NCBI GenBank assembly: GCA_964566765.1
Contig: CAZMJI010000001.1
Span: forward strand, 1-47,206
Length of the DNA: 47,206 nt
Reading direction: 5' to 3'
From: Thioglobus_B sp964566765
Lineage (GTDB): Bacteria > Pseudomonadota > Gammaproteobacteria > PS1 > Pseudothioglobaceae
The notes beneath the pieces are model-generated. The model was not told where the DNA came from, ran no database searches, and saw only the letters and a list, made by a program, of their open reading frames with translations. The number at the start of each line of letters is the position of its first letter. Position 1 is the first letter of the stretch. Below, in pieces: positions 8,725 to 16,975 of this stretch. A program made the translations under genes and the position numbers.

Positions 8725-9479
8725 GCGGGTGTTTGTCGATTCGGATTAAATTGCATTTTACCAATAGTCTTGGCATTCAGTAGGCTTTGATAAGTGTAAT
8801 CCAGCGCCTGTTTGACGGCAATCTCCAGGGCAACACCGCTGGCCATTAAGGCACTGATGGCACTGGCCAAGGTGCAGCCTGAGCCGTGATAGTGGCCTGG
8901 TAGTTTGTGATAAGTATAGCGCTCAAACAGTGCACCATGCACATACAAGCGGTGCTCAATCACCTTGGTGTCAGCATCGGCATTGGTGACCAACACGTAC
9001 GCGCAAGGCAGACTTTGCACCGCTTCAGGCTCGCTTAAACCCGGCGCCAATTGCGCCAGCTCAGCGGCATTGGGGGTGAGTACTTCAACCTGGGGCAGCA
9101 GTGCCAATAAGGCTTGAGCGCTGTCGGTATTGAGCAGTGTCTTGCCACTGGTGGCGCGAATGATCGGGTCTAAGACCACACGAGGCTGATCCAGCTCCGC
9201 CAACCAGCGGGTGATTTGGCTGATTTGCTCACTAGAGCCCAGTAGTCCTAGCTTGACCACCTTGATCTCAACATCTTGCTTCAAGTGTTGAAATTGCGCT
9301 TCCAATAAGTCTAGATCTACGCTTTGAGCGCGCGTGACTGACTCGGTATTTTGCGCGGTTAAGACGCTCACCAACGGCAGAGGAGTGATGCCAAACTGAT
9401 TCAGTGTTTCAATGTCTGCTGCAATCCCGGCACCGCCTGACGGGTCCAGGCCGGAGATGACTAAAACACGATCGTTCAC
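8721..9479 (-). CDS. thiD: Hydroxymethylpyrimidine/phosphomethylpyrimidine kinase
   Basis: 252 residues, ribokinase-like fold. The N-terminal ISGLDPSGGAGIAADIETL and the C-terminal anion-hole motif GHYHGSGCTLASAISAL are diagnostic. ThiD phosphorylates HMP and then HMP-phosphate in thiamine synthesis. It starts on the base next to the dsbA stop and overlaps hisC by 4 bases. No TPP riboswitch is apparent directly upstream, as there is no intergenic space. Confidence 0.94.
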   Translation of the reverse strand: MNDRVLVISGLDPSGGAGIAADIETLNQFGITPLPLVSVLTAQNTESVTRAQSVDLDLLEAQFQHLKQDVEIKVVKLGLLGSSEQISQITRWLAELDQPRVVLDPIIRATSGKTLLNTDSAQALLALLPQVEVLTPNAAELAQLAPGLSEPEAVQSLPCAYVLVTNADADTKVIEHRLYVHGALFERYTYHKLPGHYHGSGCTLASAISALMASGVALEIAVKQALDYTYQSLLNAKTIGKMQFNPNRQTPA

Positions 9480-10100
9480 CTATTTAGCGGCTTTTTGAAT
9501 TAAGTAATCCGCCACCTCAAACATTCTCAGCTCACCACCAGCATGCGTGGCATCGGTCCAATACTTGCCATCAATAATCAACACGGGTACACCCGTGGTC
9601 TGGTATTTAACGGTATTCAACTTGGATTTGCTCACTTTGACATTGACTGAGAATGATTTAAAGGCCGCGTTAGCCTTGGCTTTGTCTACACCATGACTGG
9701 CCAACCAATCGACAAAATCCTCTTGATCGATAAAACGGTTTTGATGAATATGAATGGCATCAAACAACTCACTATGCAAGCGTTTTACCTCGCCCAATTG
9801 CTCTAGCACATAATAAAAAATCGCACCATTGACCCAACGATCTGAGAACACAGCCGGTTGACGTACAAACTGCGTGTTGTCAGGCAGCTTACTAACCCAG
9901 TCTTCAAGTACGGGTTCAACATTAAAGCAGTGTGGGCAGTAATACCAAAACAATTCGCGCACTTCAATCTTGTCACCTGTGACCGTTTTAACCGGTTTAT
10001 CGATGACCTCATAATGCGTGCCCTCAACAAAATTTGCCTGTGCGCCTAGTAGGAAAAATCCTGCCAATACAGCGCCAACCCATTGTCTGATTTTTTGCAT
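9480..10100 (-). CDS. dsbA: Periplasmic thiol:disulfide interchange protein DsbA
   Basis: 206 residues. A signal peptide is evident: a basic start, a hydrophobic core and a LLGAQA cleavage region near residue 22. The thioredoxin-like active site CPHC is at residues 55-58 (FWYYCPHCFN), and the cis-proline loop is TTGVPVLII. DsbA oxidises cysteine pairs of exported proteins in the periplasm; its partner DsbB is not in the window. It lies 14 bp after folK and abuts thiD. Confidence 0.95.
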   Translation of the reverse strand: MQKIRQWVGAVLAGFFLLGAQANFVEGTHYEVIDKPVKTVTGDKIEVRELFWYYCPHCFNVEPVLEDWVSKLPDNTQFVRQPAVFSDRWVNGAIFYYVLEQLGEVKRLHSELFDAIHIHQNRFIDQEDFVDWLASHGVDKAKANAAFKSFSVNVKVSKSKLNTVKYQTTGVPVLIIDGKYWTDATHAGGELRMFEVADYLIQKAAK

Positions 10101-10114
10101 AAGTAACTACCCGT

Positions 10115-10609
10115 TTAATTAAAAATACTATCGATATTATACTGCGCCAACTCAAAACTATTCTGGCTTTGAAACTGCTGCCAAAGCGCCTCATAAGTCT
10201 GGTTTTCTAGTGGGTGCTGACGTGTGGGGTTAAGCTGCGCTAGCGGCGCCAGCACAAAGGCATAACGCAAGATGTCGTCACGCGGCAGGTTCAGCGACTG
10301 ATCCACCATTTGATCATAGAACACCAGGTCCAAATCAATCACTCGAGAGGAAAACTTAGGCTGTTCTCGATCCCGACCAAACTGCTTCTCAATATGCTTT
10401 AAGATGGTATTCACATCGACTGCGCTCAGCGTGGTTGCGGTATTGACGCCAATGTTGTAGAAGTCATCACCTGTAAAACCCTCAGCAGGTGACTCAAACA
10501 CATCAGAGAAGGTCAGCTCGCCAAAATTCATGCGCAACATCTCGATCGCGCCGGAGATATTGGCCTCGCGGTTTTGGTTGGAGCCAATGTTGATATGAAT
10601 ATCAGCCAT
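10115..10609 (-). CDS. folK: 2-amino-4-hydroxy-6-hydroxymethyldihydropteridine pyrophosphokinase
   Basis: 164 residues. The N-terminal IGSNQNREANI and the signature SSRVIDLDLVFYD, with the metal-binding aspartates, identify HPPK, which transfers pyrophosphate to the pterin alcohol in folate synthesis. It overlaps folB by 8 bases, so the two consecutive pathway steps are translationally coupled. Confidence 0.95.
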   Translation of the reverse strand: MADIHINIGSNQNREANISGAIEMLRMNFGELTFSDVFESPAEGFTGDDFYNIGVNTATTLSAVDVNTILKHIEKQFGRDREQPKFSSRVIDLDLVFYDQMVDQSLNLPRDDILRYAFVLAPLAQLNPTRQHPLENQTYEALWQQFQSQNSFELAQYNIDSIFN

Positions 10610-10958
10610 GCTTCGAGCGCTGGATAATCACGCCCACCCCTTGAGCCCCAGTCACTGCTTCACCTTTATTCAGCGTCAGCTTCACCTGGTCCACACCAAA
10701 CTCTTCAATAATGATTTGGCAAATGCGCTCTGCCAAGGTCTCGACCAGTTGGAATTCACTGGCTTGAACAAACTCAATCAAGCGCTTAGAAACCGCTTTG
10801 TAATTCAGTGCCTGGTCAATATGATCGGTCTCGCTGGCGCGTTTTACATCGGCTGACATCTCAATGTCGAGCACGATATCTTGACGAATCTCGCGCTCCC
10901 AATCGTAGATACCAATCACGGTATCAATTTTTAATCCTTGTATAAAGACAATGTCCAT
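10602..10958 (-). CDS. folB: Dihydroneopterin aldolase
   Basis: 118 residues from the ATG at 10958. An in-frame TTG 18 bases upstream exists, but the MDIVFIQGLKIDTVIGIYDWE start matches the family. Features: GIYDWEREIRQDIVLDIEM, the conserved catalytic-region glutamate in LVETLAERI, and the end of the type GAQGVGVIIQR. It makes 6-hydroxymethyl-dihydropterin. It is first in a run folB-folK-dsbA-thiD-hisC-nif3 and divergent from plsY across 41 bp. TATTTT on the minus strand ends only 4 nt before the ATG. Confidence 0.92.
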   Translation of the reverse strand: MDIVFIQGLKIDTVIGIYDWEREIRQDIVLDIEMSADVKRASETDHIDQALNYKAVSKRLIEFVQASEFQLVETLAERICQIIIEEFGVDQVKLTLNKGEAVTGAQGVGVIIQRSKHG

Positions 10959-10999
10959 GTATAAAATAGACCTCAAATAACAAATTTAAACAAGCCCCT
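10959..10999. promoter_or_regulatory. Divergent folB/plsY promoter region
   Basis: A 41-bp gap serves both directions. TATAAAATA at 10960-10968 can be read as a -10 toward plsY (TATAAA) and, in reverse complement (TATTTTATA), toward folB. Folate and phospholipid genes would then share overlapping promoter cores. No -35 was convincing on either strand. Confidence 0.4.
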
Positions 11000-11581
11000 A
11001 TGTTACCTACCCTAATTGCTTTTGCTTATTTAATTGGCTCAATTTCTGCCGCAATTTTAGTGTGTAAATTATTGAATCTGCCCGACCCCAGAACCCAAGG
11101 CTCGAACAATCCTGGTGCCACCAATGTGCTGCGCATCGGCGGCAAAAAAGCAGCCGCTATTGTGTTACTCGGTGATGGTCTTAAAGGCCTCGTTCCGGTG
11201 GCCATTGGCCAAGGCCTAGGATTGGGCGTTAATGAATTGGTGTGGGTGGCTTTGGCGGCATTTTTGGGTCATGTTTATCCCATCTTCTTTGGCTTTAAAG
11301 GCGGCAAAGGTGTGGCCACCTTTATCGGCACCCTACTGGCCTTACACTTATACACCGGTCTGGCTTTCGTTGCCACTTGGCTGTTTGTCGCCAAAGTGCT
11401 GAAGATCTCATCACTATCAGCACTGATTGCCACACTGCTGACGCCTTTGTACTTCTACCTATTAACCGAACAGGCGCAGGCTAGCTATGTATTAGTATTG
11501 ATTGGTTTGTGGATTTTTTGGACCCACCGATCCAACATCAAACGCTTGGTCTCTGGCGAAGAGGACGCGATTAAGTCTTAA
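11000..11581 (+). CDS. plsY: Acyl-phosphate:glycerol-3-phosphate acyltransferase
   Basis: 193 residues, an integral membrane protein with about five hydrophobic helices. Motifs: GSISAAI near the start, GSNNPGATNVLR (G3P site), GHVYPIFFGFKGGKGVAT (acyl-phosphate site) and WTHRSNIKRL at the end. It makes lysophosphatidic acid from acyl phosphate made by PlsX. It is divergent from folB, an order common in gammaproteobacteria, and its last 11 bases overlap the ABC permease gene on the other strand. Confidence 0.96.
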   Translation: MLPTLIAFAYLIGSISAAILVCKLLNLPDPRTQGSNNPGATNVLRIGGKKAAAIVLLGDGLKGLVPVAIGQGLGLGVNELVWVALAAFLGHVYPIFFGFKGGKGVATFIGTLLALHLYTGLAFVATWLFVAKVLKISSLSALIATLLTPLYFYLLTEQAQASYVLVLIGLWIFWTHRSNIKRLVSGEEDAIKS

Positions 11582-12329
11582 TATTCACGCCTTTTTTCAG
11601 CAGGTATAGGGACACACCTGCGAGCAGGCCAATCATCGCTACCAGGACCAAGACCGATTGAGAAAAATCGGTGGCACCCGTACCCAAAAAGCCCATTCTA
11701 AAACCGTCCACCATGTAGTAGATTGGGTTAAACAAGCTGGCTTTTTGCCAAAATTCCGGCAGGATATCAACGCTATAAAACATACCGCCCAAATAGGTCA
11801 TGGGCATCAGAATAAAGGTTGGCACAATGGAGATGTCATCAAACGATTGGGCAAAAACCGCATTAATAAAACCCGCCAGAGAAAACAGGGTTGCGGTTAG
11901 CAGAAACATCACCAAGGTAATCCACACAGAGTCCATACTAATGTCAACAAACACCGAGACCGCTGCCAACACACCCAGGCCGACCGCCAAGCCTCTAGCC
12001 ACACCGCCAGAAACATAGCCGAGTAGAATCACCCAATTAGACACAGGCGATACCAACAACTCTTCAATGCTATGATTAAATTTGGCCAAGTAAAATGACG
12101 AAACCGTGTTGGCGTAGGCATTTTGAATCACCGTCATCAGAATAATACCCGGCACAATAAAGTGCAGGTAATCCACACCTTGCATCGGCCCGATACGCTC
12201 GCCCATCAGCCCACCAAAGATCAATAGATACAACGAGGTGGTGATAATTGGCGGGAAAATGGTTTGCACCCAAATACGGGAAAAACGCAGAATCTCTTTG
12301 ATGACAATGGTTTTATAGGCAATCCACAT
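11571..12329 (-). CDS. ABC-2 type transport permease (YadH-like)
   Basis: 252 residues with about six hydrophobic segments. Typical ABC-2 features include YLLIFGGLMGERIG, VPGIILMTVIQNAYANT with FNHSIEELLVSPVSNW after it, and the C-terminal LFNPIYYMVDGFRMGFLG, seen in YadH-type permeases. It pairs with the ATPase gene directly upstream: stop and start share one base (TGATG). Substrate is unknown; relatives are implicated in polysaccharide or drug export. Confidence 0.9.
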   Translation of the reverse strand: MWIAYKTIVIKEILRFSRIWVQTIFPPIITTSLYLLIFGGLMGERIGPMQGVDYLHFIVPGIILMTVIQNAYANTVSSFYLAKFNHSIEELLVSPVSNWVILLGYVSGGVARGLAVGLGVLAAVSVFVDISMDSVWITLVMFLLTATLFSLAGFINAVFAQSFDDISIVPTFILMPMTYLGGMFYSVDILPEFWQKASLFNPIYYMVDGFRMGFLGTGATDFSQSVLVLVAMIGLLAGVSLYLLKKGVNIKT

Positions 12330-13246
12330 CAGTTCTTTTGCTTGGTTAGGTTTAAAAATAAGGTTTCTAAGCGATTTTGCACACTGCGAATATGCTTAAC
12401 CTTCACTTGCTGTTCGGCCAGCTTGGCCACCACATCGGTAATATCCAGCGCCTGATCGATCACAATTTGCAGCGAATGCTCGTCCAGCTTCTCTAGCATC
12501 AGACCATCAACTTGCAAGGTCTCTGGCAGCACCTCTGCCATCTCCAGAATCAGCGTTTGCTGCGAGACCTTGGACAGCAATTGCTTCATCGAGCTTCGAG
12601 AAATGATCTGGCCATGATCCAAGATGGCGATATTGCGGCAAAGCGACTCAGCTTCCTCCAAATAGTGCGTGGTTAGAATGATGGTTAAGCCTTCTTTGTT
12701 TAGCTCTGTGAGAAACTGCCACATGGAGCGTCGAATCTCCACATCCACGCCGGCGGTTGGCTCATCCAGAATTAAAATCTTAGGCTGATGAATCAGTGCT
12801 CTGGCCAACATCAGTCGACGCTTCATACCGCCTGAGAGGGATTTGGCCATCTCTAGACGCTTGTCCCAAAGCTCCATACGCTTTAACAAGCGCTTGGCAT
12901 TTTGCTTGGCCTGAGCGCGACCAATACCGTAGTACCCCGCCTGATTGATCAGAATCTCTTCAATTGGTTCAAATGGGTTAAAGTTAAACTCCTGCGGCAT
13001 CAGTCCAATCAGGCGCTTTACCTCGTTGGGCTGCGTGTCTTGATCCAGGCCAAACACTTTAACTTTGCCCGCACTCTTGTTCAGTAGCCCGCAAATAATG
13101 CCAATTGCCGTGGTCTTGCCCGCACCATTACTACCCAGTAGGGCAAAGAAGTCGCCCGGGTCGATACTTAGATTAATCCCTTGCAGTGCTTTGAGTTGAT
13201 TGGGGTAGATTTTCTCTAAGTTTTCAAGGCTTAATGCGCTGGACAT
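12329..13246 (-). CDS. ABC transporter ATP-binding protein (YadG-like)
   Basis: 305 residues from the ATG at 13246; a TTG 18 bases upstream would add six residues and lacks support. Walker A is GSNGAGKT, the signature LSGGMKRRLMLARAL, Walker B ILILDEPTAGVD and the switch histidine lies in TTHYLEEAE. A C-terminal part of about 80 residues after the nucleotide-binding domain is typical of DrrA/YadG ATPases. It energises the adjacent ABC-2 permease at the inner membrane. It is divergent from aceF. Confidence 0.92.
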   Translation of the reverse strand: MSSALSLENLEKIYPNQLKALQGINLSIDPGDFFALLGSNGAGKTTAIGIICGLLNKSAGKVKVFGLDQDTQPNEVKRLIGLMPQEFNFNPFEPIEEILINQAGYYGIGRAQAKQNAKRLLKRMELWDKRLEMAKSLSGGMKRRLMLARALIHQPKILILDEPTAGVDVEIRRSMWQFLTELNKEGLTIILTTHYLEEAESLCRNIAILDHGQIISRSSMKQLLSKVSQQTLILEMAEVLPETLQVDGLMLEKLDEHSLQIVIDQALDITDVVAKLAEQQVKVKHIRSVQNRLETLFLNLTKQKN

Positions 13247-13354
13247 TTGGGGTTGATCGTACAAGGTTTAATGCAAAACATTTTAACATTTATCACCTCT
13301 GAGAGCTTAATTTTGCGATAATTACCCCATTTAAATTTTGACGAAAATCCGTAT
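13247..13354. promoter_or_regulatory. Divergent yadG-like/aceF promoter region
   Basis: 108-bp AT-rich gap. On the plus strand GATAAT at 13317-13322 is a candidate -10 for aceF, with a leader of about 26 nt and no Shine-Dalgarno sequence. On the minus strand TTAAAATG near 13283-13290 could serve the ABC genes. No -35 was convincing. Confidence 0.35.
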
Positions 13355-14905
13355 ATGTCTAACGTGCAAAAAATAGAATTACCGGACATTGGCGACTTTG
13401 ATGAAGTCGAGGTTATTGAGGTTTTAGTTAACGTTGGCGACACAATCGAAGCAGATAGTAGCATTATTACTCTAGAAAGCGATAAAGCTTCGATGGAAAT
13501 TCCTTCGCCAGCAGCCGGTATTGTTAAAGAATTACATATTAATGTGGGCGACAAAATCTCCCAAGGCAGTGTGATCTTATCACTAGAATCTGACGAAGGT
13601 GAGGCGCCTGTAGCAAACGAGAGTGCTGATACCAGTGCTGACAAAGCGCCAGTTGCCAATGAAATAATGCCGATTTATGTGCCTAATATTGGTGATTTCG
13701 AATCAGTTGAAATTATCGAAGTCTTGGTCGGTGAAGGCGATGAGCTGTATCAAAACGACAGTCTGATTACCCTAGAAAGCGATAAGGCCTCAATGGAGAT
13801 TCCAACCCCGGTGGATGGCCTGGTGAAAGCATTGCATATTAAAGTCGGAGACCATGTCTCTCAAGGCGATCATATTCTGGATATCGAAGTGGCTGCCAGC
13901 ACCCCGGAACCAGCCAGTCAAACTGACGACACAGCGACTACCTCTGCCGATGAAGCACCAACCAGCCGCGCCAGCACACCGGCGCCAGCCGCTGGGCTTG
14001 ATCAACGAAAAGCCAACGTTGCCCAAGGTCAATCGCATGCCTCACCATCGGTGAGAAAACTGGCGCGTGAGTTAGGCGTAGACTTATCCACAGTCGGCGG
14101 TACCGGCCAGAAGGGTCGCGTCATGGCCACCGACGTTAAAGCGCATGTTAAACAAATTCTAACCTCAGGCAATATCGGTGGCGGCCTACCAAAGATTCCA
14201 ACAATCGACTTTAGTCAGTTTGGCGAGACCGAGGTGGTTGAACTCTCACGTATTAACAAACTCTCAGGCAAACACCTGAGCGCTTGCTGGTTGAACGTGC
14301 CACATGTAACGCAGTTTGACGAGGTTAATATTGACCAGATGGAAGCCTTTAGACAGGAGCAAAAAGCCAAAGGCGTGAAGCTAACGCCACTGGTGTTTAT
14401 TATGAAGGCGGTGGTTCAAGCCTTAAAGCTACACCCGCGCTTTAATGCCTCCTTGGATGAGTCTGGTGACAATCTGATTGTGAAGAAATACTACAACATT
14501 GGTATTGCGGTTGATACCCCAAACGGTCTACTGGTGCCAGTGATCAGAGACGTTGACAGCAAATCCTTGGTGGAGTTGGCAGATGAACTAAGAGAGGTCT
14601 CGGGCCGTGCCAGAGAAGGCAAACTTAAGACTGAGGACTTGCAAGGCGCTGGCTTCTCCATCTCCAGTTTGGGCGGCATTGGCGGCACCCAATTTACCCC
14701 AATTGTGAATGCACCTGAAGTGGCGATTTTGGGCGTGTCTCGCTCGCAAACCAAGCCAGTTTGGGATGGCAAGAATTTCGCACCAGCCTTAATGTTGCCA
14801 CTGGCACTATCGTATGACCATCGTGTGATTGACGGTGCTCAAGGCGCCCGATTTATTGCGGATCTGAATTCGATCCTATCCGATATTAGAGAGATATTAT
14901 TATGA
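13355..14905 (+). CDS. aceF: Pyruvate dehydrogenase complex E2, dihydrolipoyl acetyltransferase
   Basis: 516 residues. Two lipoyl domains carry the lipoylated lysines K44 and K144 in ESDKASMEIP, exactly 100 residues apart, followed by Ala/Pro/Thr-rich linkers, a peripheral subunit-binding domain (ASPSVRKLARELGVDLSTV, about 229-265) and the catalytic domain with H489 and D493 in SYDHRVIDG. It transfers acetyl groups from lipoate to CoA in the cytoplasmic complex. It overlaps lpdA by 4 bases (ATGA). The E1 gene aceE, usually just upstream, is not here: upstream lies a divergent ABC exporter. Confidence 0.96.
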   Translation: MSNVQKIELPDIGDFDEVEVIEVLVNVGDTIEADSSIITLESDKASMEIPSPAAGIVKELHINVGDKISQGSVILSLESDEGEAPVANESADTSADKAPVANEIMPIYVPNIGDFESVEIIEVLVGEGDELYQNDSLITLESDKASMEIPTPVDGLVKALHIKVGDHVSQGDHILDIEVAASTPEPASQTDDTATTSADEAPTSRASTPAPAAGLDQRKANVAQGQSHASPSVRKLARELGVDLSTVGGTGQKGRVMATDVKAHVKQILTSGNIGGGLPKIPTIDFSQFGETEVVELSRINKLSGKHLSACWLNVPHVTQFDEVNIDQMEAFRQEQKAKGVKLTPLVFIMKAVVQALKLHPRFNASLDESGDNLIVKKYYNIGIAVDTPNGLLVPVIRDVDSKSLVELADELREVSGRAREGKLKTEDLQGAGFSISSLGGIGGTQFTPIVNAPEVAILGVSRSQTKPVWDGKNFAPALMLPLALSYDHRVIDGAQGARFIADLNSILSDIREILL

Positions 14906-16305
14906 TCAAAACACAAGTTGTTGTGATTGGTTCAGGCCCAGGCGGCTATACGGCTGCTTTTCGTGCCGCTGACCTTGGATTAGAGGTTGTCCTGATTGAG
15001 CGCTATGAAAGTTTGGGTGGCGTGTGTCTTAACGTGGGCTGTATCCCTTCTAAGGCACTACTACACACCGCTGAAATTATTAACGAAGCCAAAGAGGCCG
15101 CACACCTAGGGGTGAATTTTGCCGAGCCTGAGATTGACCTTGACGGCGTACGCGACAATAAGGAAAAAACCGTTGCCAAGCTTACCGGCGGTATTAAGAT
15201 GCTGGCCAAAGCCAGGAAAGTTCAGGTGGTTCAGGGTTATGGTAAGTTTACCGGCTCTCATCAAATCACCGTGGACAATGGCGACGTGGTCGAGTTCGAA
15301 CACTGCATTATTGCCGCAGGCTCACGTGTCACCAAGATTCCGGCTTTCCCATTTGACGATCCTCGAGTAATGGATTCAACCGATGCCCTGGAGCTCTCCG
15401 ATGTGCCTAAGCGCCTACTGATTGTCGGTGGTGGCATCATTGGTTTGGAGATGGCCACGGTTTATGCTGCACTGGGTAGTGAGATCACCATTGTTGAGCT
15501 CTCAGACCAACTGATTGCCAGTGCCGATAAAGACATTGTCAATCCTTTGTATAAGCGCATTAAGAAACAATACGCCAATATCTACCTAAGCACCAAGGTT
15601 GCCAGTATGGAGGCGCTTGACGACGGAATCAAGGTCGGTTTTGAAGGCAAGAAAGCGCCAGAGACCGATACCTTTGACAAGGTATTGGTTTCGATTGGTC
15701 GCACACCTAATGGCAAGCTGATTGATGCCGAACAAGCCGGTGTGACAGTCGACGATTGGGGTTTTATTCCAGTGGATCGACAAATGCGCACCAATGTTGA
15801 TCATATTTTTGCCATTGGTGATATTGTTGGCCAACCAATGCTGGCACACAAGGCGGTACACGAAGCCAAAGTGGCCGCTGAAGTGATCGCTGGGCACAAG
15901 TCTGGCTTTGATGCACTGACCATTCCTTCGGTGGCCTATACCGACCCTGAAGTGGCTTGGACCGGCAAAACCGAAAAAGAACTGAAAGCTGACGGCGTGG
16001 ATTACGAAAAAGGCGTATTCCCTTGGGCAGCGTCAGGCAGAAGCCTTAGTATTGGCCGCTCAGAGGGCGTATCCAAAGGTCTATTTGACGCCAAAACCGG
16101 GCGCATTTTAGGCATGGGCATTTGCGGCACCAATGCCGGCGAACTGATTGCTGAAGCCACTTTAGCGATTGAGATGGGTTGCGATATGGCTGATATTGCA
16201 CTAACCATTCATGCGCATCCAACCTTGTCAGAAACCACGGCCTTTGCAGCGGAGATGGCTGAGGGTACAATTACCGATTTATTACCACCAAAGAAAAAAC
16301 GATAA
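14902..16305 (+). CDS. lpdA: Dihydrolipoamide dehydrogenase (E3)
   Basis: 467 residues. FAD motif VVIGSGPGGYTAA; redox-active disulfide C42/C47 in GGVCLNVGCIPSKALLH; NAD motif IVGGGIIGLEMA; second FAD motif FAIGDIVGQPMLAHKA; C-terminal catalytic HAHPTLSETT. It reoxidises dihydrolipoamide of the 2-oxoacid dehydrogenase complexes and makes NADH. Overlap with aceF shows it is the E3 of this E2, though the same protein may also serve 2-oxoglutarate dehydrogenase. Confidence 0.97.
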   Translation: MIKTQVVVIGSGPGGYTAAFRAADLGLEVVLIERYESLGGVCLNVGCIPSKALLHTAEIINEAKEAAHLGVNFAEPEIDLDGVRDNKEKTVAKLTGGIKMLAKARKVQVVQGYGKFTGSHQITVDNGDVVEFEHCIIAAGSRVTKIPAFPFDDPRVMDSTDALELSDVPKRLLIVGGGIIGLEMATVYAALGSEITIVELSDQLIASADKDIVNPLYKRIKKQYANIYLSTKVASMEALDDGIKVGFEGKKAPETDTFDKVLVSIGRTPNGKLIDAEQAGVTVDDWGFIPVDRQMRTNVDHIFAIGDIVGQPMLAHKAVHEAKVAAEVIAGHKSGFDALTIPSVAYTDPEVAWTGKTEKELKADGVDYEKGVFPWAASGRSLSIGRSEGVSKGLFDAKTGRILGMGICGTNAGELIAEATLAIEMGCDMADIALTIHAHPTLSETTAFAAEMAEGTITDLLPPKKKR

Positions 16306-16309
16306 GCTT

Positions 16310-16963
16310 ATGAACAACGATCAAGCCAGACAAAATGCGATTAATTCACAGATCAAGCCTTGGGGCGGTCTGAACTACATCGCCAACAACGCGCTCAGAG
16401 ATGTGCCACGTGAAAAATTTGTGCCTGAGGCTTATCAAAATCTGGCGTTTGCCGATATCGAGATTCCGCTGACTGACAAAGTCAAGATGCTAAGTCCTAA
16501 GGTTGAAGGACGTGCGCTGGATGCGCTCAACATTCGCAAGGATGAAAACATTCTGGAAGTGGGTACCGGCAGCGGCTATCTAACCGCAGTATTGTCTAAG
16601 CTAGGTGCATCGGTCACCAGTATCGACATTGACCCGGAATTGAGTCAACAAGCTGGCGACAAATTGGCAGAGTTAGGCATTGACAACGTCAAGCTAGAAG
16701 TGGGTGATGCCTCAACCACTTGGCATTCTGATGATTTCTTTGACGTGGTTTTTGTTGGTGCATCAGTACCGAAAATTACCGGTCGTTATTTTCACTTACT
16801 TAACGTCGGCGGTCGTATCTTTGTGGTTGAAGGCACGGGTCATGCTATGCATGCCAAACTGATTACCCGTATCAGCGAACATAAGTGGGAAACGCAATCG
16901 TTATTCGAGACCCAACTTGACGCCATGCAGGGCCTAGAAACCACTGAGCAATTCGAATTTTAA
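16310..16963 (+). CDS. Protein-L-isoaspartate O-methyltransferase family protein
   Basis: 217 residues from the ATG at 16310, 4 bp after lpdA; a longer frame overlapping lpdA exists but the family start is MNNDQARQNAINSQIKP. The SAM motif LEVGTGSGYLTAVLSKLG and an acidic post-I motif (SIDIDPEL) are clear, and VPREKFVPEAYQNLAFADIEI matches the Pcm substrate region. However, the segment where true Pcm has a TAAP-type motif reads VFVGASVPKI, as in the Pcm-like subgroup often found beside tolC. Methyltransferase assignment is firm; repair of isoaspartate is only likely. Confidence 0.85.
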   Translation: MNNDQARQNAINSQIKPWGGLNYIANNALRDVPREKFVPEAYQNLAFADIEIPLTDKVKMLSPKVEGRALDALNIRKDENILEVGTGSGYLTAVLSKLGASVTSIDIDPELSQQAGDKLAELGIDNVKLEVGDASTTWHSDDFFDVVFVGASVPKITGRYFHLLNVGGRIFVVEGTGHAMHAKLITRISEHKWETQSLFETQLDAMQGLETTEQFEF

Positions 16964-16975
16964 CCTGTACATCGC

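Noticed and set aside
9480..9500. TPP riboswitch upstream of thiD
   Set aside because: thiD starts on the base next to dsbA; there is no room for a leader and no THI-box motif was noticed.
13375..13830. Tandem repeat
   Set aside because: The similarity is the duplicated lipoyl domain within aceF, a normal feature of this protein.
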